Positions 10,115 through 19,181 of a stretch of 64,000 bases of DNA are shown here, in pieces (positions within the stretch are counted from its first letter, which is position 1; every line of letters begins with the position of its first letter). The notes beneath the pieces were generated by a model that did not search any database, had not been told where the DNA came from, and was given only the letters and a program-made list of their open reading frames with translations. This DNA comes from Novosphingobium sp. G106 (lineage in GTDB: Bacteria > Pseudomonadota > Alphaproteobacteria > Sphingomonadales > Sphingomonadaceae): assembly GCF_019075875.1 (NCBI RefSeq), contig NZ_JAHOOZ010000001.1, forward strand, positions 3,348,001 through 3,412,000. The letters run 5' to 3'. The position numbers and the translations under genes were made by a program.

Positions 10115-11850
10115 TCCTCGGCACCGTGCGGGATCAGCGGCGACAGCTCCGAGATGTCGATATCGCGCGTCTCGTCGGGCATGATGCCGAGCAGCGGACC
10201 GATGCGGGGGACGACGCGGCCGACGATCGGCGCGGCGTTCCAGGCGGCGGTGCGCTGGAACGAGGTCGCCTGGGTGCCCTGCGGCTCGTCGAGCATGGCG
10301 ATGACGACGTAGCGCGGGTGATCCATCGGGAAGGCCGAGGCGAAAGTCGCCACCAGCGAGGTCTTGCGATAGCCGCCAGCGCCGGGCTTCTCGGCCGAGC
10401 CTGTCTTGCCGCCGACGCGGAAACCGGGGGCGTCGGCCTTGCGGCCGGTACCGTCCTCGACGATCATCCGCAGCAGCTGGCGGATCCGCGCGCTGGTCGA
10501 GGCCTTGAATACGCGGCGGCCCGCGGGCACCTGCGCCGGGGTCAGCTTGTTGAGCGTCGCCGGCCGCCAGATGCCGCCGTTGACCAGGGCCGCATAGGCC
10601 GAGGCCAGGTGCAGCGGCGTCACTGCGATACCGTGGCCGTAGGACACGGTCATCGTCGTGATCAGCGACCAGCCGCCGTCCTTGGCCTCGCCGCGCGGCC
10701 ACAGCGGGAAGCCGCGTGCGGGCAGTTCGATATAAGGGCGCTCGTTCATGCCCAGCGCGCGCATCGTAGCGTTGAGCCGCGCCGGGCCCAATTCGTCGGC
10801 GACGTGGGCAGTGACGATGTTCGACGAATGGATCAGCGCCTCGGGCACGTTCAGCGACGCGCCCATGTTATGGCTGTCCTTGATCGTGAAGCCGCCGATC
10901 TGGAACGGGGTCGCCGGATAGCGGCGCGACATGTCGGTGACCGTGCCGGCATCGAGCGCCGCAGCGACGGTGATCGGCTTGAAGGTTGAGCCGAGCTCGT
11001 AGACCTGGTTGGTCACGCGGTTGAAGATGTTGGGGGTCGAGGCCTCGTCGATCAGGTTCGGATTGAACGAGGGCAGCGAGGCCAGCGCAACGACTTCGCC
11101 GGTGTCGACGTCGAGGATGATCCCTGCCGCGCCCTTGGCATTGGTCTCGCGGATACCGCGGCCCAGTTCGTCTTCCAGGGCGCCCTGAACGCGCAGGTCG
11201 ATCGACAGCATCGCCGGGGTGCCGCGCGTGGCGGGATCAGTCAGGCGGTCGTTGAATACCTGCTCCATGCCCACGCGGCCCTTGCCGTCGGCGCCGACGA
11301 AACCGAGGATATGCGCCGCCATCGAGCCTTGCGGATAGAACCGCTGGTTCTCGCGCGGGAACTCGAGCGCCGGCTCGCCGATGGCGTGAACCTTGTTGGC
11401 ATCCTCGGGCAAGATGCGGCGGCGCAGGTAACCGGGCTTGCCGTCGGCCAGCCGCTCGGTCAGTTCGGCTTGGTCCATGTCCGGGAAGATCCGCACCAGC
11501 GCGGCGGCGACTTCGGCGGGCGACTTGACCAGCGGCGAGCCCCCCTCGCCCAGCGCCTTTGGGTTGTACCACAGGGCATAGGCATTGAACGCGCGCGCCA
11601 GCGGCACGCCGTTGCGGTCGACGATCTCGCCGCGATCGGGCAGCAGCGCGTCGAAAGCGCTGACCGGTCCGCGGCCGGGCTCGAACACGCCGAGCAGGGC
11701 AATGCGGATCAGCGCACAGACCGCGATCAGCCCGAACAGCGCCAGCACCCAGAGCATGCGCCACTTGGCTTCCAGCAGCGAGCGCTGGCGTACGTTTACC
11801 AGCTGGCGGCGGCCCGTCGTGATCGTGGAGGCGACGGCAACGGCGGTCAT
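10111..11850 (-). CDS. ftsI: Septal transpeptidase FtsI (penicillin-binding protein 3)
   Basis: FtsI crosslinks septal peptidoglycan and is the target of beta-lactams. The 579-residue protein has a short cytoplasmic N-terminus, one membrane segment (about 31-54), the PBP dimerisation domain (PDRGEIVDRNG near 71-81), and the three penicillin-binding motifs: STFK (288-291, nucleophile Ser288), SSN (342-344) and KTG (482-484). The ATG overlaps the ftsL stop by four bases; the stop overlaps murE. Confidence 0.96.
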   Translation of the reverse strand: MTAVAVASTITTGRRQLVNVRQRSLLEAKWRMLWVLALFGLIAVCALIRIALLGVFEPGRGPVSAFDALLPDRGEIVDRNGVPLARAFNAYALWYNPKALGEGGSPLVKSPAEVAAALVRIFPDMDQAELTERLADGKPGYLRRRILPEDANKVHAIGEPALEFPRENQRFYPQGSMAAHILGFVGADGKGRVGMEQVFNDRLTDPATRGTPAMLSIDLRVQGALEDELGRGIRETNAKGAAGIILDVDTGEVVALASLPSFNPNLIDEASTPNIFNRVTNQVYELGSTFKPITVAAALDAGTVTDMSRRYPATPFQIGGFTIKDSHNMGASLNVPEALIHSSNIVTAHVADELGPARLNATMRALGMNERPYIELPARGFPLWPRGEAKDGGWSLITTMTVSYGHGIAVTPLHLASAYAALVNGGIWRPATLNKLTPAQVPAGRRVFKASTSARIRQLLRMIVEDGTGRKADAPGFRVGGKTGSAEKPGAGGYRKTSLVATFASAFPMDHPRYVVIAMLDEPQGTQATSFQRTAAWNAAPIVGRVVPRIGPLLGIMPDETRDIDISELSPLIPHGAEE

Positions 11851-12386
11851 TCCTCTTCGATCCTGCCTTTCGCGATCACCTGCTTGCGGGTCGAACGCAG
11901 TTCGATGCGCGCGAGGCGGTCCTTGAGGTCGGTTGCTTCGGCCGGTTTGCGCGTGCCGCCGGCGGGCACTTCGGCGGCGACCGCCTTGCCGGTGAGCGGC
12001 GAGACCATCGCGGTCAGGGCCGAGGGGGCGGGCGTGTCTTCCTCATCCTGGCGCGCGACGCGGATCGGCGACGGCGCGCCCGGGCCGCGGGCCTTGCCGA
12101 AGGCCACGAGCTGGCGCTCGCCCTCGATATACTGATCGGCCTTGGGCGCTTCGTAGCCGAACTCGACATCGTTGACCGCGCGCAGCTGCTGCTGGTTGGC
12201 GCGGGTCTCGAACTCGGTCTCGAGCGCGATCTTCTCCTGCTTGAGCGCGACGATCTGGCGCTCGGTCAGGCGAACCTGGCTTTTGACGGCGTTGACCCGG
12301 AAGGTCAGCACCAGGGTCAGCGCGACGCAGACCGTGAGGATCACGGCCCAGCCGATAGCGCGCGTACGGTCGCGGGTCAGGTTCAT
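11847..12386 (-). CDS. ftsL: Cell division protein FtsL
   Basis: A 179-residue bitopic protein with a short basic N-terminus, one membrane segment (about 11-30) and a charged helical stretch (about 35-75) suited to coiled-coil pairing with FtsB. Sequence identity in FtsL is always low, so the call rests on topology and on its place between rsmH and ftsI, both joined by ATGA overlaps. A Pro/Ala-rich linker and a second charged helix follow the coiled coil, which makes it longer than the E. coli protein (about 120 residues). It would act in the FtsQLB complex that activates FtsWI. Confidence 0.85.
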   Translation of the reverse strand: MNLTRDRTRAIGWAVILTVCVALTLVLTFRVNAVKSQVRLTERQIVALKQEKIALETEFETRANQQQLRAVNDVEFGYEAPKADQYIEGERQLVAFGKARGPGAPSPIRVARQDEEDTPAPSALTAMVSPLTGKAVAAEVPAGGTRKPAEATDLKDRLARIELRSTRKQVIAKGRIEEE

Positions 12387-13336
12387 GCCGCTCTCCTCTC
12401 GCGCGCCGGAGCATCGGTTCGCATGGCGCTGCGCAGCGTCGCCGAGCGTGCACGCGGGTTGCGGTCGGTCTCGGCGTCGGAAGGGCGGAGCGCCTTGGCG
12501 ACCTTGGCGAAGGTCGGCGCGGACTGGGCGACCGCCTGCGGCAGATGGCGCGAGCCACCCGCGACGGCACCGCTGGCATCGCGCAGGAACTGCTTGACGA
12601 TGCGGTCCTCGAGGCTGTGGAAGCTGACCACGGCGAGCCTGCCGCCGCTTTTCAGCAGCGCCTCGGCGGCGAGCAACCCCTGCTCCAGCTCTTCGAGCTC
12701 GGCGTTCACGTGAATGCGGATCGCCTGGAAGCTGCGCGTCGCGGGATCCTTGGGCGCACCGGGGCGATGCCCTAGAGCCTTGCGAACCACATGCGCCAGC
12801 TCGCCGGTGGTCGAGAGCGGACGAGCAGCAACGATCGCGCGCGCAACGCGGCGCGACTGTCGCTCTTCACCATACTGGAACAGGACGTCGGCTATTTGCC
12901 CCTCGGGGGCAGTATTCAAGAAATCGGCGGCGCTCAGGCCTTCTTTCTCCATGCGCATGTCGAGCGGGCCATCGGCGGCGAAAGCGAATCCGCGCGCCGG
13001 CTGGTCCAGCTGCATTGAAGAAACGCCCACATCCATGGCAACGCCGTCGACCCGCGATATCCCCGCCTGGGTCAATTCATCCACCATTTCGGAAAAGCGG
13101 CGGGCATGCAGGACGAGCCGGGGCGGCACTTCCTGCGTCTCGGGCCAGAGAAGCCCTGCAGCGATCGCGTCGGGATCGCGGTCGAAAGCATGGACGGTCG
13201 CGCCGGCGTCGAGGAAACGGCGGGTATAGCCGCCGGCACCGAACGTGGCGTCGACGATGATCGTGCCCGGGGCCGGCTGCAGCGCAACAAGCACTTCGTC
13301 GAGCAGGACGGGAATATGCGGGACGCTGTTCGTCAT
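12383..13336 (-). CDS. rsmH: 16S rRNA (cytosine-1402-N4)-methyltransferase RsmH
   Basis: RsmH (MraW) methylates C1402 in the ribosomal P site. The 317-residue protein starts with [10 protein letters not shown], has the SAM-binding loop [11 protein letters not shown] (28-38), [18 protein letters not shown], the alphaproteobacterial-type [12 protein letters not shown], and [11 protein letters not shown]. The ATG at 13336 overlaps the mraZ stop by four bases; the upstream part of the open frame lies in mraZ. Confidence 0.96.
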   Translation of the reverse strand: MTNSVPHIPVLLDEVLVALQPAPGTIIVDATFGAGGYTRRFLDAGATVHAFDRDPDAIAAGLLWPETQEVPPRLVLHARRFSEMVDELTQAGISRVDGVAMDVGVSSMQLDQPARGFAFAADGPLDMRMEKEGLSAADFLNTAPEGQIADVLFQYGEERQSRRVARAIVAARPLSTTGELAHVVRKALGHRPGAPKDPATRSFQAIRIHVNAELEELEQGLLAAEALLKSGGRLAVVSFHSLEDRIVKQFLRDASGAVAGGSRHLPQAVAQSAPTFAKVAKALRPSDAETDRNPRARSATLRSAMRTDAPARERRAA

Positions 13337-13839
13337 GCGCCCTTCCCCTTGGCCTTGCCGGCCGCTTCGGCGGCGAGCTGGCGGCAGGCGGCCTGCGCAC
13401 CTTCCCAGCCCCCGCCCATCTTGGCGAGCTCGGAAGGGCTGAAGATCACGAAGAACTGGCCAGCGCCCTGGAAATATAGCTGATCCTCGACCTGGGCGAG
13501 CTCGGCCAGGTAGTCGGGCAGGACGAAGCGGCCGCTGTCGTCGAAGGGCATCTGGGCAAAGCCGTTGAGCTGGACCCCGCGCAACTCGCGGTCGAAGTCC
13601 TGGCCGCGCTGCGCCGCAAGGCCTTCCTCGCGGTCGAGCTGGGCTTCGAAACCGTCCTGGCGCGAGAGGCCGAAGCCGATCAGGCAGGTCCAGCGATCGT
13701 GCTTGTCGAGGCAGAGGACGGATTTGTCGCCGCTGGAATCGCGCACCGTCTTGCGGAACTGCGGGGGCAGCACGAAGCGGCCCTTGTCGCGTAGAAGCGA
13801 AAAGCCCGTTCCGTTGTAACTGTATGGCTGCGACGCCAT
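13333..13839 (-). CDS. mraZ: Transcriptional regulator MraZ
   Basis: MraZ is a DNA-binding AbrB-like protein that in E. coli represses its own division operon. The 168-residue product has the two expected repeats, [12 protein letters not shown] (19-29) and [13 protein letters not shown] (101-113). I chose ATG 13839 ([10 protein letters not shown]); the open frame extends 22 codons upstream without family sequence. It is the first gene of the dcw operon and overlaps rsmH by four bases. I looked for TGGGN repeats, the known MraZ operator, upstream of it and saw no regularly spaced set. Confidence 0.93.
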   Translation of the reverse strand: MASQPYSYNGTGFSLLRDKGRFVLPPQFRKTVRDSSGDKSVLCLDKHDRWTCLIGFGLSRQDGFEAQLDREEGLAAQRGQDFDRELRGVQLNGFAQMPFDDSGRFVLPDYLAELAQVEDQLYFQGAGQFFVIFSPSELAKMGGGWEGAQAACRQLAAEAAGKAKGKGA

Positions 13840-14215
13840 GTGCCCCAAAATCCCGCCAAGGAAGACCCCGTAACCGGCACGACTTCTCCGTGGCCGGCCG
13901 CGCATTTCGCGACCAACTCACCACGCCAAGACGACATGGCAGGATCATCCGTTCCGATGTGCATTTCCCTTACTGCCAGAGGGGCAGCGAGAAAAGGGCA
14001 AATCGGGGATTAGACGGGAAAAGACGGAATTTTTCGGTGAAATGAGGGTTCGAGGGTCAACCCAGGACTATAGTTCTACTTCTGTTCACCCGTAAATCTA
14101 CTGAAACAAGGCGAATCCGGGCAGATCACGGCGCGTCCCGTGATTTCCCGGAGTCGGATCGGTAAGGAGTGCGGACGATCCCGTGCCATCCCGGCCGGGA
14201 GCGAAAGCGCAGCGC
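13840..14215 (-). promoter_or_regulatory. dcw operon upstream region
   Basis: This 376-base stretch separates mraZ from the next minus-strand gene and must hold the promoter of the mraZ-ddl operon. It is richer in A and T than its surroundings around 13,960-14,100. I could not assign a convincing -35/-10 pair: TTGACC and TATAGT elements occur on the minus strand near 14,050-14,080 but not at proper mutual spacing. No gene with coding character was seen on either strand, although open frames exist. Confidence 0.4.
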
Positions 14216-14524
14216 CTATTTCGCCGCGGCGGCAGCGCTGGGATCGGCGGCGGGGACGACGCCGATGTCGGCGAGCGGATCGGACGCCGTCTTGGCGCCG
14301 GTCGTGGCCGAAGCGTCGGCCGGAGCGCTGGCATCCTCGGCCAGCCGTGCGCGATCCATGATGATATTGGCCAGTCCGACGAGCAACAGCATCGCGGCCA
14401 GCCCGAACAGGCCGATCTGCAAGCGATGGACGGCTTGAGCCCGCAGAACGCGCGCCACCGAAGGGACGTTCTGCGAGGGCGTTGCGACCGGCTGCACCAG
14501 GTTAGTCTGGATATTCTGCGCCAT
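14216..14524 (-). CDS. Small single-span membrane protein, unknown function
   Basis: A 102-residue protein with a neutral N-terminus, one clear membrane segment (IGLFGLAAMLLLVGLANIIM, about 37-56) and an Ala/Asp/Pro-rich tail of low complexity that ends in a run of alanines. It lies head-to-tail behind cysK with an 18-base gap, so the two are probably co-transcribed. The layout (helical N-terminus with AQAVHRLQ, one span, disordered tail) gives no function; I do not recognise a family. A simple membrane anchor is possible. Confidence 0.7.
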   Translation of the reverse strand: MAQNIQTNLVQPVATPSQNVPSVARVLRAQAVHRLQIGLFGLAAMLLLVGLANIIMDRARLAEDASAPADASATTGAKTASDPLADIGVVPAADPSAAAAAK

Positions 14525-14542
14525 TACGCCCTGTTTAGACGA

Positions 14543-15550
14543 TCAGGCGAGCCAAGGGAAGACCGGAAGATTCTTCGACTCGAGCCAGTCACGATTGTAG
14601 AGCGAGGACAGGTAGCGGAAGCCCGTATCGGCCAGGATCGTCGCCACGCGCGCATCCTTTTTGCCCTGCGCTACCAATTGCTTGCCCAGCGCCACGGCAC
14701 CGGCGACGTTGATTCCGGACGACAGCCCGAGGCAGAGCCCTTCCTCCGCTAGGAGCTTGCGAACCCATTCCAGGCCTTCCTCGTCCGAGACGCGGAACTG
14801 CGTGTCGATCGGCGCACCTTCGAGGTTCGCGGTGATGCGGCCCTGACCGATTCCCTCGGCGACCGAGCTGCCTTCCGCCTTGAGTTCGCCGTGGGCATAA
14901 TAGTTGTAGAGCGCCGCACCGTGCGGATCGGTTAGTGCTATGGTGATCGCCTCGTCGAATTCCTTGAGGCCGAGGCCGACACCGGCGATCGTCCCGCCCG
15001 TTCCCGCGGCGCAGGTAAAGCCGTCGATGCGGCCGCCGAGCTGTTCCCAGATCTCGGGCGCGGTGCTTTCGATATGCGCCTTGCGGTTGGCGGTGTTGTC
15101 GAACTGGTTGGCCCAGATCGCGCCCTCGGTCTCTTCGGCGAGCCGGCGCGAAGTATGAACGAAGTGGCCGGCGTCGGAGAATTTGGTCGGCGGCACGAGC
15201 ACGAGTTCCGCGCGCAGCGCCCGCAGCGTGTCCATCTTCTCCTTGGACTGGTTCTCGGGCATGACGATGACCGTCTTGTAGCCCAGCGCATTGGCGACCA
15301 GCGCCAGGCCGATCCCGGTATTTCCCGCTGTGCCCTCGACGATCGTGCCGCCGGGCTTCAGCGTTCCCCTGGCCTCGGCGTCGCGCACGATCCACAGCGC
15401 CGCGCGGTCCTTGACCGAGGCGCCGGGGTTGGCGAATTCGCACTTGCCCCAGATCTCGCAGCCGGCGGCCGCGCTCGGCCCCTTGAGAAGGACGAGCGGG
15501 GTCTTGCCGATGAGATCGAGCGTGCTGCGCTGAGGAACGGGTGCGGTCAT
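14543..15550 (-). CDS. cysK: Cysteine synthase A (O-acetylserine sulfhydrylase)
   Basis: A PLP enzyme that makes L-cysteine from O-acetylserine and sulfide. The 335-residue protein has the PLP-lysine in NPGASVKDR (Lys47), the phosphate/substrate loop GTAGNTG (73-79), NQFDNTANRKAH, and the PLP phosphate loop CAAGTGGTIAG. The substrate loop reads EGTAGNTG rather than EPTSGNTG, a form common in alphaproteobacterial cysteine synthases. A cystathionine beta-synthase-like role is less likely because there is no heme or CBS domain. Confidence 0.88.
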   Translation of the reverse strand: MTAPVPQRSTLDLIGKTPLVLLKGPSAAAGCEIWGKCEFANPGASVKDRAALWIVRDAEARGTLKPGGTIVEGTAGNTGIGLALVANALGYKTVIVMPENQSKEKMDTLRALRAELVLVPPTKFSDAGHFVHTSRRLAEETEGAIWANQFDNTANRKAHIESTAPEIWEQLGGRIDGFTCAAGTGGTIAGVGLGLKEFDEAITIALTDPHGAALYNYYAHGELKAEGSSVAEGIGQGRITANLEGAPIDTQFRVSDEEGLEWVRKLLAEEGLCLGLSSGINVAGAVALGKQLVAQGKKDARVATILADTGFRYLSSLYNRDWLESKNLPVFPWLA

Positions 15551-15616
15551 GCCAGCGGATTAGGGCGCAGAGCGTCCGGGATCAATCGCCGATCAGTTCC
15601 GGCACCCGATCGATGC

Positions 15617-15934
15617 TCAGTCTTCCTGGGCGATGGTGACGCGCAGGCCGTCCAGCGCGTCGGTCACCGGCACCTGACACGACAGGCGCGAGTACTCGTT
15701 GCGGTGGTCCGAGCTGTCGAGCAGGTCGTTCTCGTCCTCGCTCATCGCCGGGATCTTGTCCATGAACGACGCGTCGATATGGACGTGGCAGGTGGCGCAG
15801 GAGCAGCAACCGCCGCACAGCGCCAGGAGTTCGTCGAAGCCGTTGTCGCGGATGACTTCCATCAGCGTCCGGCCCAGCGGTGCCTCGATGCCGCGCTCCG
15901 CACCGGCCTGATCGACGACAGTAATCTGCGGCAT
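15617..15934 (-). CDS. Adrenodoxin-type 2Fe-2S ferredoxin
   Basis: A 105-residue electron carrier with the vertebrate/bacterial adrenodoxin-type pattern: Cys40-x5-Cys46-x2-Cys49 and Cys86 (LSCQVPV). Such ferredoxins serve cytochrome P450s, hydroxylating dioxygenases or iron-sulfur cluster assembly; no partner reductase is adjacent, so its role is not fixed. The ATG at 15934 is preceded by a strong AAAGGGGAAAG ribosome site; the longer open frame has no such site. The cluster loop reads [10 protein letters not shown], with two cysteines (43 and 44) beyond the four expected ligands. Confidence 0.92.
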   Translation of the reverse strand: MPQITVVDQAGAERGIEAPLGRTLMEVIRDNGFDELLALCGGCCSCATCHVHIDASFMDKIPAMSEDENDLLDSSDHRNEYSRLSCQVPVTDALDGLRVTIAQED

Positions 15935-16041
15935 GACTCTCTTTCCCCTTTGATACACGCTATATCGGTGACTTCCGGGGGCTGCTAATCGCTGCCACCG
16001 GCTTTGGCAAGGTGCCTTGGGCCAAGCTGTTTTTTGGAGTG

Positions 16042-16663
16042 ATGATGGGTTTGCAAGCAGGTGCGCTGCGCGAAGGATTGGACGCCATCGCCGCGCAGGA
16101 GCCCGCCATAGCCCGAGCCTTGGAACTCTGCGGTTATCCGGAGCCGCGCATCCGCGCGACCGGTTATGCGACACTGCTTCGCACAATTGTCGGCCAGCAG
16201 GTTAGCGTAGCGGCGGCCGCCTCGGTTTGGACCAAGCTCGAGGCGCTGCTGGGCGAGGACATGGCCGCCGACGCCCTACTCGCCGCAGATTTCGATTCGC
16301 TGCGCGCCTGCGGCCCTGTCGCGCCAGAAGCAGGGCTATGCCCGCTCGCTCTGCGAACTGGTGACCAGCGGCGCGCTGAATCTCGATTCGCTGCCCGCCG
16401 ACGACGAGGAAGCGATCGCCGAGCTCGTGCAGATCAAGGGCATCGGCCGCTGGTCGGCCGAGGTCTATCTGCTGTTCGCCGAAGGCCGCGCCGACATCTG
16501 GCCGGCGGGCGACCTCGCGGTTCAGGCCGGCCTGCACAAGCTGCTCGGCCTCGAAGAGCGCCCGAGCGAGAAGCTGACCCGCGAACTGGCCGAGAAATGG
16601 CGCCCCCACCGCGGCGCGGCGGCGATCTTCACCTGGCATTGCTACAACAACCCGGCGCTGTAG
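16042..16663 (+). pseudogene. AlkA-type DNA-3-methyladenine glycosylase, frameshifted
   Basis: A base-excision repair glycosylase of the HhH-GPD superfamily. The first frame (from ATG 16042 or 16045, after GGAG) gives [19 protein letters not shown] and runs to DFDSLRACG. The helix-hairpin-helix and catalytic part, VQIKGIGRWSAEVYLLF followed by IWPAGDLAVQ (the expected catalytic Asp), is one frame away and ends at TAG 16661-16663. Removing one C from the CCC at 16314-16316 joins them as ACGLSRQKQGYARSL, the family-typical reading, to give about 206 residues. A homopolymer sequencing error or a true loss-of-function mutation would look the same. Confidence 0.85.
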
Positions 16664-16675
16664 AATGCGAGGAGG

Positions 16676-17470
16676 ATGACCAAGTCGATCTTCATCACGG
16701 GCGGTGCCTCGGGCATCGGCCGGGCGGTGGCGCAGCTCTTCGCGGCCAAGGGCTGGCGCGTCGGGCTCGGCGACGTGAACGAGGCGGGCATGGCGGAAAC
16801 GATCGCCCTGCTCCCGGCCGATGCGGGTTCGGCCCACCAATTCGACGTCCGCGATCCGGCCGCCTGGACCGAAGCGCTGAGCATGTTCGCGCCCGACGGA
16901 CGGATCGACGTGCTGCTCAACAATGCCGGCATCGCCTCGGGCGGCCCGCTCGTCGAAGTCCCGCAGGACGAGATCGACCGCTTGGTCGACATCAATTTCA
17001 AGGGCGTGCTCAACGGCGCCCGCGCGGCCTATCCGTTCCTCAAGGCCGCGGCGCCCGGCTCGTGCCTGCTCAACACCGCCAGCGCCGCCGCGCTCTACGG
17101 CACGGCCGGCGTCGCGGTCTATTCGGCGACCAAGTTCGCCGTCCGCGCGCTGACCGAAGCGCTCGACAGCGAATGGGAAGCCGACGGCATCCGCGTCCGC
17201 TCCTTGATGCCGAGCTTCATCGACACGCCGTTGCTCGCCTCGCCGTCGCACGCCGGCAGCAACCGCACCAAGCGCGACGTGGTCGTGGCGGCGGGGCTGG
17301 AGTTCACGCCCGTCGAGCAAGCCGCCGAAGCCGCCTGGGCTGCGGTGCATGGGGCGCGGTTGCACACGCTGGTCGGCAAGACCGCCCGCAAGCTCGCCTT
17401 CGTCGCCAAGTGGGCGCCGGGCATCGCTCGTCAGCGCGGCAAGAAGTTCATGGCCCAGCGGTCAGAGTAA
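16676..17470 (+). CDS. Short-chain dehydrogenase/reductase
   Basis: A 264-residue NAD(P)-dependent oxidoreductase with the cofactor loop TGGASGIG (8-15), NNAG (82-85), catalytic Ser136, and YxxxK (Tyr149, Lys153). An Asp (GLGDVN) after the second strand suggests preference for NAD. The start follows a clean GGAGG. It lies 12 bases after the alkA stop in the same direction and its end overlaps the convergent phhB gene. The substrate cannot be told from sequence. Confidence 0.9.
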   Translation: MTKSIFITGGASGIGRAVAQLFAAKGWRVGLGDVNEAGMAETIALLPADAGSAHQFDVRDPAAWTEALSMFAPDGRIDVLLNNAGIASGGPLVEVPQDEIDRLVDINFKGVLNGARAAYPFLKAAAPGSCLLNTASAAALYGTAGVAVYSATKFAVRALTEALDSEWEADGIRVRSLMPSFIDTPLLASPSHAGSNRTKRDVVVAAGLEFTPVEQAAEAAWAAVHGARLHTLVGKTARKLAFVAKWAPGIARQRGKKFMAQRSE

Positions 17471-17752
17471 AGCGTCTATCGCTTTCGCCATCTTGACGTC
17501 GCGCTGGCTCAGTCCGCCGGCATCGTGCGTCGTCAGCGTGACGTGAACGCGGTTATAGACGTTCGACCATTCGGGGTGGTGGTCGGCCCTCTCGGCATAG
17601 AGCGCGACGCGCGCCATGAAGCCGAAGGCCTCGGAGAAGTCAGCGAACTTGAAATCATGCGTGATGGCAAGGCCGTCCTCGCGCAGCGTCCAGCCTGAAA
17701 GCTCGGCCAGCGCTGCGGAGCGCTCGTCGTCGGTAAGGCGGGGGATGGCCAT
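17462..17752 (-). CDS. phhB: 4a-hydroxytetrahydrobiopterin dehydratase (PCD/DCoH)
   Basis: A 96-residue pterin dehydratase that recycles the 4a-carbinolamine formed by phenylalanine hydroxylase; some bacterial members serve molybdopterin metabolism instead. The active-site block [21 protein letters not shown] is nearly intact family consensus. Its last nine bases overlap the end of the convergent SDR gene. No phenylalanine hydroxylase gene is visible nearby. Confidence 0.92.
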   Translation of the reverse strand: MAIPRLTDDERSAALAELSGWTLREDGLAITHDFKFADFSEAFGFMARVALYAERADHHPEWSNVYNRVHVTLTTHDAGGLSQRDVKMAKAIDALL

Positions 17753-17800
17753 TGGCGCTCTCCTTGGCAGCGCCTGACCATTCCCCTATCGCAGCCGCCG

Positions 17801-18403
17801 ATGCAAGCCGCCGCCCTAACCGCGTGGGAACTGTTCTGCCGACGGGGCGACCGACTGCTGTTCGGCCCGCTCGACCTGTCGCTCGAACCCGGCGCGGCGC
17901 TGCACCTGACCGGCCCCAACGGCATCGGCAAGACCAGCCTGATCCGCATGCTCGCCGGTCTGCTGCGCCCCTTCGTCGCCTATGACATGGGCTCCAGCGC
18001 CATCGGCACGATCAGCTGGCAGGGCACCTTCGCCCTGCTCGACGAGCGCCCGGCGCTCGATCCGCACCTGCCGCTGGGCAAGGCGCTGGCCTTTTGGCAG
18101 GGGATCGATGGCGGCACCGCGCCGGTCGAGCGATTGGGCCTCGGCAACCTGCTCGACGTGCCCGTGCGCTACCTGTCGACCGGCCAGAAGAAGCGTGCGG
18201 CCCTCGCCCGCGTGATCGGCCAGGGCGCCGACCACTGGCTGCTCGACGAGCCGCTCAACGGCCTCGACAAGGATGGCGTGGCGCTCGTGGAAGAGCTCAT
18301 CGCCGAACGGCGTGCGCAAGGCGGCGCGGTCGTCATCGCCTCGCACCAGCCCGTCGACCTGCCCGGCGCGCAGGCGATCGACCTGCGCGATCATCCGGCA
18401 TGA
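17801..18403 (+). CDS. ccmA: Cytochrome c maturation ABC transporter ATPase CcmA
   Basis: CcmA is the ATPase of the CcmABCD complex that releases heme-loaded CcmE for cytochrome c assembly. The 200-residue protein has Walker A GPNGIGKTS (about 38-46), the signature LSTGQKKR, and Walker B WLLDEPLNGLD. The small size and the direct ATGA overlap with ccmB fit CcmA. The remaining ccm genes are not in this window. Confidence 0.93.
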   Translation: MQAAALTAWELFCRRGDRLLFGPLDLSLEPGAALHLTGPNGIGKTSLIRMLAGLLRPFVAYDMGSSAIGTISWQGTFALLDERPALDPHLPLGKALAFWQGIDGGTAPVERLGLGNLLDVPVRYLSTGQKKRAALARVIGQGADHWLLDEPLNGLDKDGVALVEELIAERRAQGGAVVIASHQPVDLPGAQAIDLRDHPA

Positions 18404-19056
18404 GCGGCGCGCTGCTGTCCATCCTGCGCCGCGACCTCGCGCTGCTGCTCCTCGGCCGCCGCGGCGGGGCGGTGCTGCCTGTGCTGTTCTTCCTCGCCGT
18501 CGCCATGCTGTTCCCCTTCGCCGTCGGCCCCGACGCGCAACTGCTGGCGCGCACCGGCGGTGGGGTGATCTGGGTCGCGGCGCTACTCGCGGCGATCCTG
18601 CCGCTCGACCGGCTGATCGAACCCGACATCGAGCTGGGTTTCTTCGATCAATGGGCGCTGCGCGGCATTTCCGAGGAATGGATCGTCGCCATGCGCGTGC
18701 TGGCGCACTGGTTAAGCTTCGGCCCGCCGCTGATGCTGACGAGCCTCATTGCCGCCGGGCTGCTGGGCCTGGATGGCGCGACGCTGAAGACGGTGGAGAT
18801 CGGCCTGCTGGTCGGCACGCCGGGGCTGGCGGCGCTGGGGGTGACGGTGGCGGCCATAACCGCCGGCCTGCGTGGCGGAGCCGCGCTGGGCGGGCTGCTG
18901 GTGATCCCGCTGGCCGTGCCGCTGCTGATCTTCGGCGCGGGCAGCCTGTCGACGGGCGGCGAAGGCGGGCTGGCGCTGACGGGGGCAGTGAGCCTGGTAC
19001 TGCTGGCGATCGCGCCATTTGCTGCTGGAGCGGCGATCAGAGCCTCACGCAACTAA
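18400..19056 (+). CDS. ccmB: Heme exporter / cytochrome c maturation protein CcmB
   Basis: The 218-residue integral membrane partner of CcmA, with about six hydrophobic segments and the family-typical IWVAALLAAILPLDRLIEPD. The ATG at 18400 overlaps the ccmA stop by four bases; the open frame continues upstream in another frame of ccmA. It is followed by a palindromic repeat and then the convergent map gene. Confidence 0.93.
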   Translation: MSGALLSILRRDLALLLLGRRGGAVLPVLFFLAVAMLFPFAVGPDAQLLARTGGGVIWVAALLAAILPLDRLIEPDIELGFFDQWALRGISEEWIVAMRVLAHWLSFGPPLMLTSLIAAGLLGLDGATLKTVEIGLLVGTPGLAALGVTVAAITAGLRGGAALGGLLVIPLAVPLLIFGAGSLSTGGEGGLALTGAVSLVLLAIAPFAAGAAIRASRN

Positions 19057-19060
19057 CCAT

Positions 19061-19163
19061 CCGTCGCCCCTGCGAAGGCAGGGATCCAGATGACGGTGCA
19101 AACTGGTGCCCTCCGTTTCAGGACGAGAGCTTATCTGGGCCCCTGCATGCGCAGGGGCGACGG
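19061..19163. repeat. Palindromic intergenic repeat, family A, copy 1
   Basis: Arms CCGTCGCCCCTGCG...GCAGGG and CCCCTGC...GCAGGGGCGACGG form an inverted repeat about 103 bases long, in which each arm is itself a small hairpin (CCCTGCxxxxGCAGGG). The inner part ends in GAGCTTATCTGGGC. A second copy with the same arms and the same GAGCTTATCT sequence lies at 46348-46450. It sits between the convergent genes ccmB and map and may serve as a transcription end for both. Confidence 0.85.
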
Positions 19164-19181
19164 GATAGGGGTTGGCGGGAC

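Noticed and set aside
13840..14100. MraZ operator repeats (TGGGN spaced by five)
   Set aside because: G-runs occur on the minus strand near 13,840-13,870 but their spacing is irregular, so the operator cannot be claimed.
16670..17496. The alkA frame one that runs on to 17496
   Set aside because: After the frame break it is a shadow in the SDR gene, with low-complexity Arg/Gly/Ala sequence.
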